DNA from: Rhodanobacter thiooxydans LCS2
GTDB lineage: Bacteria; Pseudomonadota; Gammaproteobacteria; Xanthomonadales; Rhodanobacteraceae
Length of the DNA stretch: 64,000 nucleotides
Direction: 5' to 3'
NCBI RefSeq assembly: GCF_000264375.1
Contig: NZ_AJXW01000072.1
Location: forward strand, 1-64,000
Shown: piece after piece, positions 1-8,702 of the stretch
How positions within the stretch are numbered: position 1 is the first letter of the stretch
Layout of the letters: each line of letters opens with the position of its first letter
The notes under the pieces: model-generated
Told to the model about the DNA's origin: nothing
The model's database searches: none
Seen by the model: only the letters and a program-made list of their open reading frames with translations
Translations under genes and position numbers: made by a program

Positions 1-2
1 CT

Positions 3-542
3 TCGGAGTTGAATCCGCCCCTCGGACTCTTGGTCCTGTTCCGGCGCTTTCCGAACAATCTCGCTGTATGGGACGAACTTGTTCGGGCGTTCGTCGAGCG
101 GCCTGCATCGCAGATCCCGCCAGTACTCCTTTACTGGCTTGCTCATATTCCATGGCACGGTGACATCTTCGGCTTTGGTGAGCCGATATCACCGACGACG
201 CGCGAGCACGCCCGAAGTCTTCTCTCCAAATTGACTGTTGAGCACGTCGCCAAGCTATTGGCCTTCATCGATCCCGAGGAACAGATCGGCCGGGGTACGC
301 TAGGGCAATCTATCGAGGCAATAATTTCCTCACTACCCAAGGCAGCAACTATGCTGCGAGAGATTGTCGGCTCGACGAAAATCGACATGCAGCTTCGCGA
401 GTACGCCGCGTTGATTCTCGCGATGAACAACGGACCGAATGCACTGAGCGAGCTCTCAATACTTGAGAGCGAAGGCTCTTGGTACGCCGGCGAGATATCT
501 AAGCACATTAAGGAGTATGGAGGAGTCAATCCCTACGCGTAA
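3..542 (+). CDS. Hypothetical protein, 3' part, probable integron gene-cassette ORF
   Basis: The reading frame is open from the left edge to TAA at 540-542, so the gene is probably cut by the window. An internal TTG at 9 could serve as a start but has no convincing ribosome binding site. About 180 codons are visible. The product looks soluble and helical, with no signal peptide or membrane segment, and I do not recognise the family. Base composition is clearly lower in GC than the neighbouring genes, with many A/T third positions such as aca, att and aag. The stop codon lies 5 bases before an attC-like site, the usual arrangement of an integron cassette. Acquisition by transfer is inferred from composition and context. 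Confidence 0.6.
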   Translation, partial: SELNPPLGLLVLFRRFPNNLAVWDELVRAFVERPASQIPPVLLYWLAHIPWHGDIFGFGEPISPTTREHARSLLSKLTVEHVAKLLAFIDPEEQIGRGTLGQSIEAIISSLPKAATMLREIVGSTKIDMQLREYAALILAMNNGPNALSELSILESEGSWYAGEISKHIKEYGGVNPYA

Positions 543-547
543 ATGAC

Positions 548-624
548 GCCAAACCCTTCCATCGAGCGAACGGCTTCTGACATGTGTCGCATGCCTACGT
601 CACCGCTCAGGTCAAATGTTGGGC
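548..624 (+). other. attC-like recombination site of a gene cassette
   Basis: The outer boxes are GCCAAAC at 548-554 and GTTGGGC at 618-624, inverted repeats with one mismatch; the right box matches the attC consensus GTTRRRY. The inner boxes are GAGCG at 564-568 and CGCTC at 604-608. Both outer-inner gaps are exactly 9 bases, giving the nested, symmetric layout of an attC hairpin. The 77-base length is within the attC range. No integrase gene or second attC is seen here, so this may be a cassette-array edge, a lone inserted cassette or a relic. Confidence 0.55.
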
Positions 625-632
625 TGCCACAC

Positions 633-2783
633 TCAACGCACTTCGGTATTGTCTACTCGCTGATTCGCCGCGCGCACCGCCTCCACGAATCCGCCGAACG
701 GCACATCGGTGATCCCCACCAGCCCGAAATGGCTGTTCTCGCCGTCGAGCACGCGGCCAGTGACGGGCTGGTCGGCGTAGTCGAACCAGTGCGCGCCGAC
801 GATGTTCGGATCGCTTGCCGCTGCAGCGACGAACTTCGCGTAGGCCTCGCCGCGCTGCTGCTCGTTCCACACCGCCACCGGGCCTGCGCCGAAGGGGCCG
901 CGGTCGGTCGAGCCGAACGCGAATTCGCCGATCAGCACGGGCTTGTCGAGCTGACGCAGCGCGGCGAGGTCGAGGCCGTGCTGGGGCAGGTCGGCGTAGA
1001 CGTTGAAGCTGAGCACGTCGCAGTACGCGGCGCAGGCGGCGACGGCCTCAGGGGTGCGCGCCGCGAAGCGGCCGCCGAGGAACAGATGGTGCAGGTCGTG
1101 GCGGCGCAGCGCCTGTGTCACGGTGCGGAAGTAGGTATACGCGTAGCGGCGCAGCCATGCGCTGTAGTCGCGCGCGATCGCCGGATGCGTCTCGCTCGGC
1201 GCGGGCGCGGCGAAGCCGGTGGCGTCGAGCGCGTCCCATGAGGCGAGCGCGATGCCCCATGCGGCGGCCAGCTGCGCCGACGTGCGGTAGTTCGCCTTGA
1301 GGTCGGCGATGAACGCCTGCTTGGCGGGGCTGTTCGCGTCGCCGGCCAGCGTGCCCAGCGCCAGGCCCCAGCGGCCTTGCGGGCCGCTGCCGGCCCAGGC
1401 CAGTTCGTTGTCGGCGAAGTAGCCGAGCAGCCACGGATCGTCGCGCACGCCGGTGCTGGCTTTCGCCACCGCCCGCTCCGTGGCCTGTACGAAACGCGGA
1501 TCAAACGGATCGGGCATGCGGCCCCAGTAGTCGTAGCCGCTCGAGACGTTCGCGTAGTCGCCGGCGATGTCGATCGAACGCGTGTACGGCAGTCGGTGCG
1601 CTCGGCCCAGCGCGTCGTCGCTCCAGTTGCCGAGGGTGTTGAAACCCCAGGCCTGCAGGCGCTGCAGCGTGCGCGTGCGCCATGCCGCCAGCCAGTCCTT
1701 GCCGTCGATGCGGTACAGGTTCGCCGCGTAGAAGTCGAACCAGCGCCCGCGGTTGTAGCCGATGCCGCGGCTGGCCCCCTGCTCCGGGTTGCGGTTGTCG
1801 TCATGGCCGTAGAACGCCGCCCATTCGCCGCTGTCCGGCGGCAGGTCGCGGAACATGAACTCGCGGCCCTCGACGTAGCTGCGGCCGCCGTCGGTGATCA
1901 CCGCGTTGACGCCGAGCGAGAAGAACGCATGGCCGTCGGGCGTCACCAGATGCCAGCGGCCGTCGCGCTTCTGCGTATGGAACCAGCCGGTGCGATCCAG
2001 GCTTTGGACGTCAAGACGTCCGCCGTAGCGATCCAGTCCGGCCGGGCTGGCCCCGGCCGGAGCCGCCCGCACGGCGGCGCGCAGCGCCTCGTCGGTGTCG
2101 ATCTTCTCCGGCCAGCGTCCGCGCACATACTGTCCGTAGCGGTCGACGATGCCGGCGTAGGCCTCGTGCAGCGTGGCCTCGCCCGGCACGGCGTCGACCG
2201 TGCCCAGCAGCAGGGTCTGCGCGGCCTGCGGCGGCGGCATGGCGAGGGTGATCGCGCGCACCGCGCGCAGGTCGAGCGCGCCTTCCACCGTGGTCGCCAG
2301 CAGGATGCGTCGCCCATGCGCGTCGTACGGCATCGGCGGCCCGGCCTGCATCCCTTGCGCGCGCGGCGAGGTGGCGTGCAGCGGCAGCACCACGGTCTGC
2401 GCGGGGCCGGCCGGCACCCCCACGCTGGCCTGCAGACGCTGGCCCGCCGCGGCACCGTCGACGGCAATCTCCAGCGTCACCGCCCACGGCATCGCGTTCT
2501 GCACGCGCAGGCGCAGCTCGCCCCGGCCGCTCCAGTCCCATGCGCCGCTTGCCGGCGCCACCACGACCTGCGGCCGCGGCGCCGGCTGGAACGCGTAGCG
2601 CTGTTGCGCCACACCGTCGGCGGCGCGTTCGGTGCCGCCGATGCGCTGCACGTGGTCGAGGCTGATGCGGACCCTGGCATCGGGCGCCGTCAGGTCGGCC
2701 ACGCCCGATGCGGTGGCGGCATGGCATACACCGAGACCGCACAGGCCCAGCCAGATCCATGCATGACGTTTCATCATCGGCAT
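633..2783 (-). CDS. Secreted glycoside hydrolase, GH50 (beta-agarase)-like
   Basis: A protein of 716 residues with a cleavable signal peptide (MKRHAWIWLGLCGLGVCHA, after two possible upstream Met codons). The N-terminal third looks like a beta-sandwich. The rest is a clan GH-A (beta/alpha)8 barrel, with a FNTLGNWSD strand, a NELAW acid/base motif near residue 462 and an IGEFAFG nucleophile motif near residue 615. This resembles GH50 beta-agarases, although GH50-like proteins in soil bacteria may act on other galactans or glucans. It should act in the periplasm or outside the cell. A REP-like inverted repeat lies 20 bases upstream of the start. The gene converges with the preceding cassette-like ORF and runs parallel to the permease upstream of it. 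The fold and clan are well supported; the substrate is not. Confidence 0.75.
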   Translation of the reverse strand: MPMMKRHAWIWLGLCGLGVCHAATASGVADLTAPDARVRISLDHVQRIGGTERAADGVAQQRYAFQPAPRPQVVVAPASGAWDWSGRGELRLRVQNAMPWAVTLEIAVDGAAAGQRLQASVGVPAGPAQTVVLPLHATSPRAQGMQAGPPMPYDAHGRRILLATTVEGALDLRAVRAITLAMPPPQAAQTLLLGTVDAVPGEATLHEAYAGIVDRYGQYVRGRWPEKIDTDEALRAAVRAAPAGASPAGLDRYGGRLDVQSLDRTGWFHTQKRDGRWHLVTPDGHAFFSLGVNAVITDGGRSYVEGREFMFRDLPPDSGEWAAFYGHDDNRNPEQGASRGIGYNRGRWFDFYAANLYRIDGKDWLAAWRTRTLQRLQAWGFNTLGNWSDDALGRAHRLPYTRSIDIAGDYANVSSGYDYWGRMPDPFDPRFVQATERAVAKASTGVRDDPWLLGYFADNELAWAGSGPQGRWGLALGTLAGDANSPAKQAFIADLKANYRTSAQLAAAWGIALASWDALDATGFAAPAPSETHPAIARDYSAWLRRYAYTYFRTVTQALRRHDLHHLFLGGRFAARTPEAVAACAAYCDVLSFNVYADLPQHGLDLAALRQLDKPVLIGEFAFGSTDRGPFGAGPVAVWNEQQRGEAYAKFVAAAASDPNIVGAHWFDYADQPVTGRVLDGENSHFGLVGITDVPFGGFVEAVRAANQRVDNTEVR

Positions 2784-2802
2784 CCTCGCGTGAACCGGCT
2801 TT

Positions 2803-2870
2803 GTAGGGCGGGCACTGCCCGCCGCTCTCGCATCACGAAGCCTGGGGCCGGCGGGCGGTGCCCACCCTAC
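2803..2870. repeat. REP-like inverted repeat pair
   Basis: The arms are 2803-2824, beginning GTAGGGCGGGCACTGCCC, and 2849-2870, its reverse complement with two mismatches; the loop is 24 bases. Each arm contains its own short GGGC/GCCC palindrome, as in bacterial REP/BIME elements. It lies between the hydrolase start and the permease stop, where a hydrolase promoter would be expected. Confidence 0.7.
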
Positions 2871-2883
2871 GCAGGGTAATGCC

Positions 2884-4215
2884 TCACGCCGGCTGGCGGC
2901 GCGTCCAGCGCTGCCAGCCGTAGTACACCGGCACGCCCAGCGCGATGATCAGCAGGCTCATGCCGGCGTCGCCCGGCGCGTGGATGGCACTGGCCACGAT
3001 CACGCCGAACACGGTGATCACGAAGATCAGCGGCAGCAGCGGATAGAACGGCACCTGGTACGGCGCCGGCTGGTCGATGAAATGCTTGCGGTACCAGAAC
3101 AGCGTGCCGATGCCGAACACGTGGCCCAGCCACTCCCCCACCGTGGTGTAGTTGAGCAGCTGATTGAAGCTGCCGGAATAGGCCAGCACCGCCGCCCACG
3201 CGCCGAGCAGGGCCAGCGCGATCTGCGGTGCGCGCGTGCGCGGGTCGACGCGACCGGCAGCGCGGAAGAACACGCCGTCCGCGCCCATCGTCTGCAGCAC
3301 CCGCGCGCCGCCGGCGATCGCGATGGCGCAGTAGCCGAAGGTGGAGCAGGCGATGCCGACGGCGATCACGGTGGCGCCATGCTCGCCGAACAGCCGGCGC
3401 ATCAGGTCCGCCGCCGGCGCCTGGCTGGCGGCGAGGCCGGCATGGCCCAGGCCCGCCAGGTAGGCGAAATTGGCCAGCAGGTAGCAGATCACCACGCCGG
3501 CCATGCCCAGGCCCAACGCACGCGGCAGCGTGCGCTGCGGGTTGCGCACTTCACCGGCAAGATCGTTGAGGTAGTGGAAGCCGCCGTAGGTGAACAGCAC
3601 CGGCAGCAGCGCACCGACGAACGACCACGGCGACACGGGCGGCGCCGCGTCCACCGCCAGCACCGACCCCAGCCGGCCATGCGCCAGCACCAGCCCTGCG
3701 ACCACCAGCAGCGCGATGGCGGCCAGCTTCAGCACGGTGAACACGTTCTGCATCCACGCGCCGGCACGGATGCCGAACAGGTTTACGCCCACGATGAACA
3801 CGATCGCACCCACCGCCGCCGGCTTCACCCACAGCGGCGGCAGGCCGAGCGCGGCGCAGAAATACTCGGCGAACATGGTGGCCACCGCGGCCACGCTGCC
3901 GGGATAGTTGATCAGTGCCATGGTCCAGCCGAACAGGAACGCCGGCAGCAAGCCGAACGCCTCGCGCAGGTAGACATAGATGCCACCCGCCTGCGGCCGG
4001 CGCGCGCCCAGCTCGGCGTAGCACAGTACGCCGGCCAGGGTCAGCAGGCCGCCGATCGCCCACAGCATCAGCACCTCCGTACCCGAGGAGGTGTTGCGCG
4101 CGACCGTGGCCGGGGTGAGGAAGATGCCCGCACCGATCACGCCGCCGATGACGATCATCGCGGCGTCCCAGGTGTTCAGGCGGCGGGCATAGGCGTTGGC
4201 GGGTTCGATCGGCAT
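2884..4215 (-). CDS. APC-family amino acid permease
   Basis: About 443 residues with roughly 12 hydrophobic segments. TM1 carries the family hallmark GGVIGAGIFLTP, which forms the unwound substrate site of APC/LAT-type transporters. Other typical stretches are the helix-turn segment with YAELGARRP and TYGGFHYLNDLAGEVRNP in the middle. I chose the ATG at 4213-4215 (MPIEPANAYARRL) because the longer open frame upstream encodes Arg/Pro-rich sequence with no family resemblance. The protein should exchange or import amino acids at the inner membrane; the specific substrate cannot be read. It is divergent from the ATP-grasp gene across about 260 bases in which I see no other gene. Confidence 0.85.
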   Translation of the reverse strand: MPIEPANAYARRLNTWDAAMIVIGGVIGAGIFLTPATVARNTSSGTEVLMLWAIGGLLTLAGVLCYAELGARRPQAGGIYVYLREAFGLLPAFLFGWTMALINYPGSVAAVATMFAEYFCAALGLPPLWVKPAAVGAIVFIVGVNLFGIRAGAWMQNVFTVLKLAAIALLVVAGLVLAHGRLGSVLAVDAAPPVSPWSFVGALLPVLFTYGGFHYLNDLAGEVRNPQRTLPRALGLGMAGVVICYLLANFAYLAGLGHAGLAASQAPAADLMRRLFGEHGATVIAVGIACSTFGYCAIAIAGGARVLQTMGADGVFFRAAGRVDPRTRAPQIALALLGAWAAVLAYSGSFNQLLNYTTVGEWLGHVFGIGTLFWYRKHFIDQPAPYQVPFYPLLPLIFVITVFGVIVASAIHAPGDAGMSLLIIALGVPVYYGWQRWTRRQPA

Positions 4216-4478
4216 CCAGCTACCTTGCCATTGTCGATGCGGTCTCCACCAGTCCCGCCTGGCGCGCGCTCCCGGCAGCATGCCATCCGGCAAATTGACA
4301 AGGCGCGGCCGCACCGGAAGACTGTCGTGGTCGGCACGGCAGGTGCCGTCGGTTTTTGGCGTTGCGGCGATGCCGCCGCGCCATCGCCGTCGAGGGGTGC
4401 TGCAGCGGACGCCGTCCGCCACGCTCGATGTGCGAATCCGTCGCAAGGGCGCCCTTTCCGCACACTGGAGACGTCGCC

Positions 4479-5393
4479 GTGCTCATTTCCGCCGCCCCTC
4501 GCCGGCTCGCCCTCGCCACTTCCGCAGACCATCCATCGGTTCAACCCGACGACGCGCATCTGGCCGCCACGCTGGAGCAGCTCGGCCTGCCGCCGACGGT
4601 CTGCGTGTGGAACGACCCGGCGGTGGACTGGTCGGCGTTCGACGCGGTGCTGATCCGCACCATCTGGGATTACTTCAGGCACCATGCGGCGTTCCTGCAC
4701 TGGCTGGACCGGCTCGACGCGCTGGGCGTCCCCACCATCAACGACAGCGCGCTGCTGCGCTGGAACAGCGACAAGCGCTACCTGCTCGAACTGGCGCAGC
4801 ACGGCGTCGCCATCATCCCCACCCGGCTGGCCGGTGCCGCGGCGCTGCCCGATACGCTGTTGGCGCTGGCGGGGCAATCGGTGGTGGTCAAGCCCAGCGT
4901 CAGCGGCAACGCCTGGCACACGCTGCGCGGCACTGCCGGCGACGCGGCGTTCGCCGATGCCGTGGCGCAACTGCCGCGCGAACGCGACTACCTGGTGCAG
5001 CCGTTCGTGCCGGAAGTCGTCAGCGACGGCGAATGGTCATTGCTGTATTTCGCCGGCGAATTCAGCCATGCGGTGATCAAGCGCCCGGCCGGCGGCGACT
5101 ACCGCGTGCAGGGCGAATACGGCGGCAGCGCCGAGCCGGCGCAGCCCGACGCGGCGATCCTGGCCGCCGCCAATCGTGCGCTGGCCGCGCTGGCGGCGCT
5201 CGGCCACGGCAACCACACCTACCTGCGCGTGGATGGCGTGGTCAGCGGCAGGCGCTTCCTGGTGATGGAGCTGGAACTGATCGAGCCGTTCCTGCACCTG
5301 GCCGGACATCCGGCGGCGGCAGAGCGGCTGGCGCGGGAAGTGGCCGCGCGGTTCGACCGCCCGGATGCAGTCGCGGCGGCCCGTGCACGCTGA
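4479..5393 (+). CDS. ATP-grasp enzyme, RimK/DcsG-like
   Basis: About 304 residues. The start is taken as GTG at 4479 because TGGAG at 4466-4470 is correctly spaced; upstream codons in this frame are Arg-rich and unconvincing. Visible features are the pre-ATP-grasp segment with RTIWDYF, the lysine-bearing strand SVVVKPSVSGNAWHT, the linker EWSLLYF and the metal-binding MELELIEP. These fit the ATP-grasp fold, closest to glutathione-synthetase/RimK-type ligases and to DcsG of cycloserine biosynthesis. The family joins a carboxylate to an amine or thiol with ATP; the substrate is unknown here. The 3' end overlaps the next gene by 29 bases, so the two are probably co-transcribed and translationally coupled. 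Confidence 0.75.
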   Translation: MLISAAPRRLALATSADHPSVQPDDAHLAATLEQLGLPPTVCVWNDPAVDWSAFDAVLIRTIWDYFRHHAAFLHWLDRLDALGVPTINDSALLRWNSDKRYLLELAQHGVAIIPTRLAGAAALPDTLLALAGQSVVVKPSVSGNAWHTLRGTAGDAAFADAVAQLPRERDYLVQPFVPEVVSDGEWSLLYFAGEFSHAVIKRPAGGDYRVQGEYGGSAEPAQPDAAILAAANRALAALAALGHGNHTYLRVDGVVSGRRFLVMELELIEPFLHLAGHPAAAERLAREVAARFDRPDAVAAARAR

Positions 5394-6345
5394 GCCGCCG
5401 CAGCGGCACGACGACGCCGCGCGTTCGCCGCCGCGCTGGCTGCGCCTGGCCTCGTGGGGCGGTTCGCTGGCGGCGTTCGCGCTGGCGGCATGGTTGCTGC
5501 AGCGCTACGTCACCGGGCTGTCGTGGCACGAGGTGGTGGCCGCCTGGGCGCAGCTGCCGGCGCGGCACATCGCAGCCTCGGTCATCGCTGCGGCGATCAG
5601 CCTGACGATGCTGGCGCTGTTCGACGTGCTGGCGGCGCGCACGGTGGTGGGCGATCGTGTCTCCGCGCAGCTGGCAGCGTTCGCCGGCGCGGTCACCCAG
5701 GGCATCTCGAATACGCTGGGCTTCCATGCGATCACCGGTGCGGCACTGCGCTACCGCATCTATGCGGCGGTCGGGCTGGGCGCCGGCGACATCGCGCGCA
5801 TCGTGGCCCTGGCCGGGCTCGGCGTGGGGTTGGGTTTCACCGTAGTGATCGCCGGCGCGCTGTGCTGGCAGCCGCAGATCACGCAAGGCTGGGGCCGCTG
5901 GCCGGGCATGGCGCTGGTCCTGCTGCTGCTCGCCCTGCTGGGCTGGTTGGCGCGACCGCGCACCCTCGCGCTGGGACGGTTGACACTGCCGCTGCCGGGC
6001 GCCGGCACCGCGGCGGCACAGATGCTGATCGGCGGCGTGGAGATGCTCGCCGCGATCAGCGCGCTGTACGTGCTGTTGCCGGCCGGTGCAGCGCCGCCGT
6101 TCGTCGATTTCCTGCCGATCTACGTCGGCGCGGTGCTAGCCGGCATCGTCAGCCACGCACCGGGCGGCCTGGGCGTGTTCGAGACGATCATGCTGGCCTC
6201 GTTTCCGCCGGAGGCGCGCGCCGACCTGCTCGCCGCGATGCTGTGCTACCGGCTGACCTACAACCTGCTGCCGTTCGCGCTGGCCAGCGCAGCGCTGGCC
6301 GGCTTCGAATGGCGCCTGCGGCGATCGGCGCGGCGTCACTGCTGA
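5365..6345 (+). CDS. YbhN/UPF0104-type integral membrane protein (LPG_synthase_TM family)
   Basis: 326 residues with about eight transmembrane helices and an Arg/His-rich cytoplasmic N-terminus. The sequence shows the pattern of the lysylphosphatidylglycerol synthase transmembrane family: GAVTQGISNTLGFHAITGAALRYR in two adjoining blocks, and SHAPGGLGVFE near the C-terminus. Only the membrane (flippase-like) domain is present; the soluble aminoacyl-transferase domain of MprF is absent. Family members are implicated in lipid movement across the membrane, but function here is unproven. It overlaps the ATP-grasp gene by 29 bases, suggesting that the ligase and membrane protein work together. An in-frame GTG at 5383 is an alternative start. 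Confidence 0.75.
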   Translation: MQSRRPVHAEPPQRHDDAARSPPRWLRLASWGGSLAAFALAAWLLQRYVTGLSWHEVVAAWAQLPARHIAASVIAAAISLTMLALFDVLAARTVVGDRVSAQLAAFAGAVTQGISNTLGFHAITGAALRYRIYAAVGLGAGDIARIVALAGLGVGLGFTVVIAGALCWQPQITQGWGRWPGMALVLLLLALLGWLARPRTLALGRLTLPLPGAGTAAAQMLIGGVEMLAAISALYVLLPAGAAPPFVDFLPIYVGAVLAGIVSHAPGGLGVFETIMLASFPPEARADLLAAMLCYRLTYNLLPFALASAALAGFEWRLRRSARRHC

Positions 6346-6391
6346 CACCCACCGACGACGCTCGCCTCTAGAATCGGTGCATCGCCCCGCC

Positions 6392-7483
6392 ATGGTCGTC
6401 CGTGTGTCCGCCTCACCGCGCAAGATCCTCCACGTCGACATGGACGCGTTCTACGCGTCGGTGGAGCAGCGCGACGACCCCGCGCTACGCGGCAAGCCGG
6501 TGGCGGTGGCCTGGCGTGGCGCGCGCTCGGTGGTGTGCGCGGCCAGCTACGAGGCGCGCGTGTTCGGCGTGCGCTCGGCGATGCCGGCGATCCGCGCCGA
6601 GCGGCTGTGCCCGCAGCTGATCTTCGTGCCGCCGGATTTCGTGCGTTACAAGGCGGTTTCGCGGCAGATCCGCGAAATCTTCGCGCGGCACACCGAGCTG
6701 ATCGAGCCGCTGTCGCTGGACGAGGCTTACCTCGATGTCACCACGACGAAGAGCGCACTGGGCTCGGCCACCGCCACCGCCGAGGCGATCCGCGCGGCGA
6801 TCCGCGAGGAAACCCGGCTCACCGCCTCGGCCGGGGTCGCACCGAACAAGTTCCTGGCCAAGATCGCCTCGGATTTCCGCAAGCCGGACGGCCTGTTCGT
6901 GGTGCGCCCGCAGCAGGTCGAGACCTTCCTCACGCCGCTGCCGGTGGGCCGCCTGCCCGGTGTGGGCAAGGTGATGGAGGCGAAGCTGGCCGCGCTCGGC
7001 ATCGCCACCGTGGGCGAGCTGCGCGCGTTCGCGCAGGCCGAGCTGGAGCAGCGCTTCGGCCGCTGGGGTCGGCGCCTGCACGAGTTGTCGCGTGGCGTCG
7101 ACGAACACCCGGTGCAGCCGGAGCGGCCCACCCTGCAGATTTCCGCCGAGGACACCTTCGAGCACGACCTGCTGCTGGAGGAACTCGAACCGCACATCCG
7201 CCGGCTCGCCGCCAAGGCATGGGCCGCCTACCAGCACGAACACGCGCGCGTCGCGCGCACCGTGGTGCTGAAGCTGAAGACCGCCGACTTCCACACGCTG
7301 ACGCGCAGCCTTACCCCGGTACAGCGTCCACGCTCCGCCGCCGAGCTGGCCGACATCGCCTGCGCCCTGCGCGAGCGCGTCGAGCGCCCCGCCGACAGCC
7401 GCTACCGCCTGGCCGGCGTGGGCCTGGCCGGGTTCGTCAATGGCGACAGCTACCAGGCGCAGGCGGATCTGTTCGATGCGTGA
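6392..7483 (+). CDS. dinB: DNA polymerase IV (Y family)
   Basis: About 363 residues from ATG 6392; in-frame GTG codons at 6377 and 6404 are alternatives, and no start has a strong ribosome binding site. The catalytic motifs are intact: DMDAFYASVE near residue 16 and SLDEAYLD near residue 110. Also visible are the helix-hairpin-helix LPGVGKVMEAKLAALGI, a little-finger domain, and at the extreme C-terminus QADLF, a textbook beta-clamp binding motif. The enzyme performs error-prone translesion synthesis. I see no obvious LexA-type box immediately upstream. The gene stands alone after the YbhN-like gene, with about 45 bases between them. Confidence 0.95.
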   Translation: MVVRVSASPRKILHVDMDAFYASVEQRDDPALRGKPVAVAWRGARSVVCAASYEARVFGVRSAMPAIRAERLCPQLIFVPPDFVRYKAVSRQIREIFARHTELIEPLSLDEAYLDVTTTKSALGSATATAEAIRAAIREETRLTASAGVAPNKFLAKIASDFRKPDGLFVVRPQQVETFLTPLPVGRLPGVGKVMEAKLAALGIATVGELRAFAQAELEQRFGRWGRRLHELSRGVDEHPVQPERPTLQISAEDTFEHDLLLEELEPHIRRLAAKAWAAYQHEHARVARTVVLKLKTADFHTLTRSLTPVQRPRSAAELADIACALRERVERPADSRYRLAGVGLAGFVNGDSYQAQADLFDA

Positions 7484-7623
7484 GTCGATGCACGAGTGGA
7501 CCGCCATGTGACGCGATTCACACGCAACTTCTTGCGCATATCCGCCATTCATCCTGTCGTTTGGGCAGGCCCTATCGTAACTGCGCCATGCGCCGCATGG
7601 CCCATCCCTACCGAGGTTACGTC

Positions 7624-7902
7624 ATGACCAAGACCATTAACGCCGTCCTGATTGCCGCCGCGTTTGTTCTGCCGATTTCGTTCGCCATCGCCGCTCCGCA
7701 ACATGGTGCGGGTGGCCACACTCCCCCCAGCGCTCCGTCCATGCACATGAACCAGGACGCGCATGGCGACGCCGTATCCGACGCCGCGCACATGGCGAAG
7801 GCGGACGACGCCAACGTCGGCAAGACCGTCAGCCCGGTTGCCAACAGCAAGAACAAGGGCGAGCACAAGGCCAAGGGGCACGCCAAGACCCATCAGCACT
7901 GA
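7624..7902 (+). CDS. Small secreted His/Lys-rich protein
   Basis: 92 residues. The N-terminus MTKTINAVLIAAAFVLPISF followed by AIAAPQ is a clear signal peptide with an AxA cleavage site. The mature part of about 68 residues is hydrophilic, rich in His, Lys, Ala and Gly, with several HxH-like and MHM motifs and no cysteine, so it is probably a disordered periplasmic or extracellular protein. Metal binding through the histidines is possible but only inferred. The start has CGAGG at 7611-7615. A strong terminator follows 25 bases after the stop, so it is monocistronic. The family is not recognised. Confidence 0.75.
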   Translation: MTKTINAVLIAAAFVLPISFAIAAPQHGAGGHTPPSAPSMHMNQDAHGDAVSDAAHMAKADDANVGKTVSPVANSKNKGEHKAKGHAKTHQH

Positions 7903-7927
7903 GCATCCTGCGCCCCATGCGCGGCGA

Positions 7928-7953
7928 GGGGCCGGATCCCAGGATCCGGCCCC
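7928..7953. terminator. Rho-independent terminator
   Basis: A perfect 12-base stem (GGGGCCGGATCC at 7928-7939 with its complement at 7942-7953) and a 2-base loop, followed by TTTGTCTT. It lies just downstream of the small secreted protein gene. On the other strand it lies 60 bases past the stop of the TRIC-type gene, where the T-tract is weaker. Confidence 0.85.
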
Positions 7954-8013
7954 TTTGTCTTGTCCGTTACGCCATCGCTCGCCGCGGCTGGCCCGGAGGA
8001 AGCGCGTGGCGTA

Positions 8014-8640
8014 TCACCCCTGGTGTTCGCGGCCGAAGCGCGGCAGGTTCCAGTGGAAGTACAGCGACAGGACGCGCAGCGCGAAGCACAGCAGGATCGG
8101 CAGCCAGGTCGCCCACAGCACGGGCCAGTGCAGGTATTCGCCGATCACCGCCAGCGCGGCGCCGGCGAGCGCGGCCAGCGCGTAGATCTCCTTCTGCAGC
8201 ACCACCGACACGCGTGCCAGCAGCACGTCGCGCGCCACGCCGCCGCCGATCGCGGTGACCATGCCGAGCAGGATCGCCACCTCCGCGTTGTGGCCGAACG
8301 CCAGCGCCTTGTTCGCGCCGTACACCGCGAACAGGCCCAGCCCCATCGCATCGAACAGGCGCACCGGGTAGGTCAGCCGCTCCACCCAGCGGTACGCCAG
8401 GATGGTGAGCAGGGCCGCCACCACCGCGGTGAGCAGGTAGCGCCAGTCGGACAGGCCCGCCGGCGGGATCGCACCGATGCACAGGTCGCGCACGATGCCG
8501 CCACCGCAGGCGGTGATGTAGGCGATCGCCAGGATGCCGAACAGGTCGAGGTTGCGCCGCCGGGCCGCAGTGGCGCCGCTGATCGCGAACGCGAACGTAC
8601 CAGCCAGGTCCACCAGGTTGAACATCAGTCGTTCATTCAT
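8014..8640 (-). CDS. TRIC-type/UPF0126 membrane protein
   Basis: 208 residues with seven predicted membrane segments arranged as two repeats of a three-helix unit. The repeated Gly-rich motifs CGGGIVRD and IGGGVARD are the signature of the UPF0126 family, prokaryotic relatives of trimeric intracellular cation (TRIC) channels. Members in other bacteria are reported as cation channels or linked to glycine uptake; the role here cannot be decided from sequence. It is probably expressed alone. The facing gene upstream is the small membrane protein at 8703-9029, read in the same direction, with 62 bases between them, so readthrough from the ECF-type promoter is possible. Confidence 0.85.
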   Translation of the reverse strand: MNERLMFNLVDLAGTFAFAISGATAARRRNLDLFGILAIAYITACGGGIVRDLCIGAIPPAGLSDWRYLLTAVVAALLTILAYRWVERLTYPVRLFDAMGLGLFAVYGANKALAFGHNAEVAILLGMVTAIGGGVARDVLLARVSVVLQKEIYALAALAGAALAVIGEYLHWPVLWATWLPILLCFALRVLSLYFHWNLPRFGREHQG

Positions 8641-8702
8641 GCGGCCGGCTCGCTTCCTTCATGGCACGCCGACAAGGCGGCGACGGATCCCCGCTGCCGA
8701 AT

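Noticed and set aside
1377-2879. A 500-codon plus-strand frame opposite the GH50-like gene
   Set aside because: Arg/Ala/Val-rich translation without motifs; the minus strand has a signal peptide and catalytic motifs.
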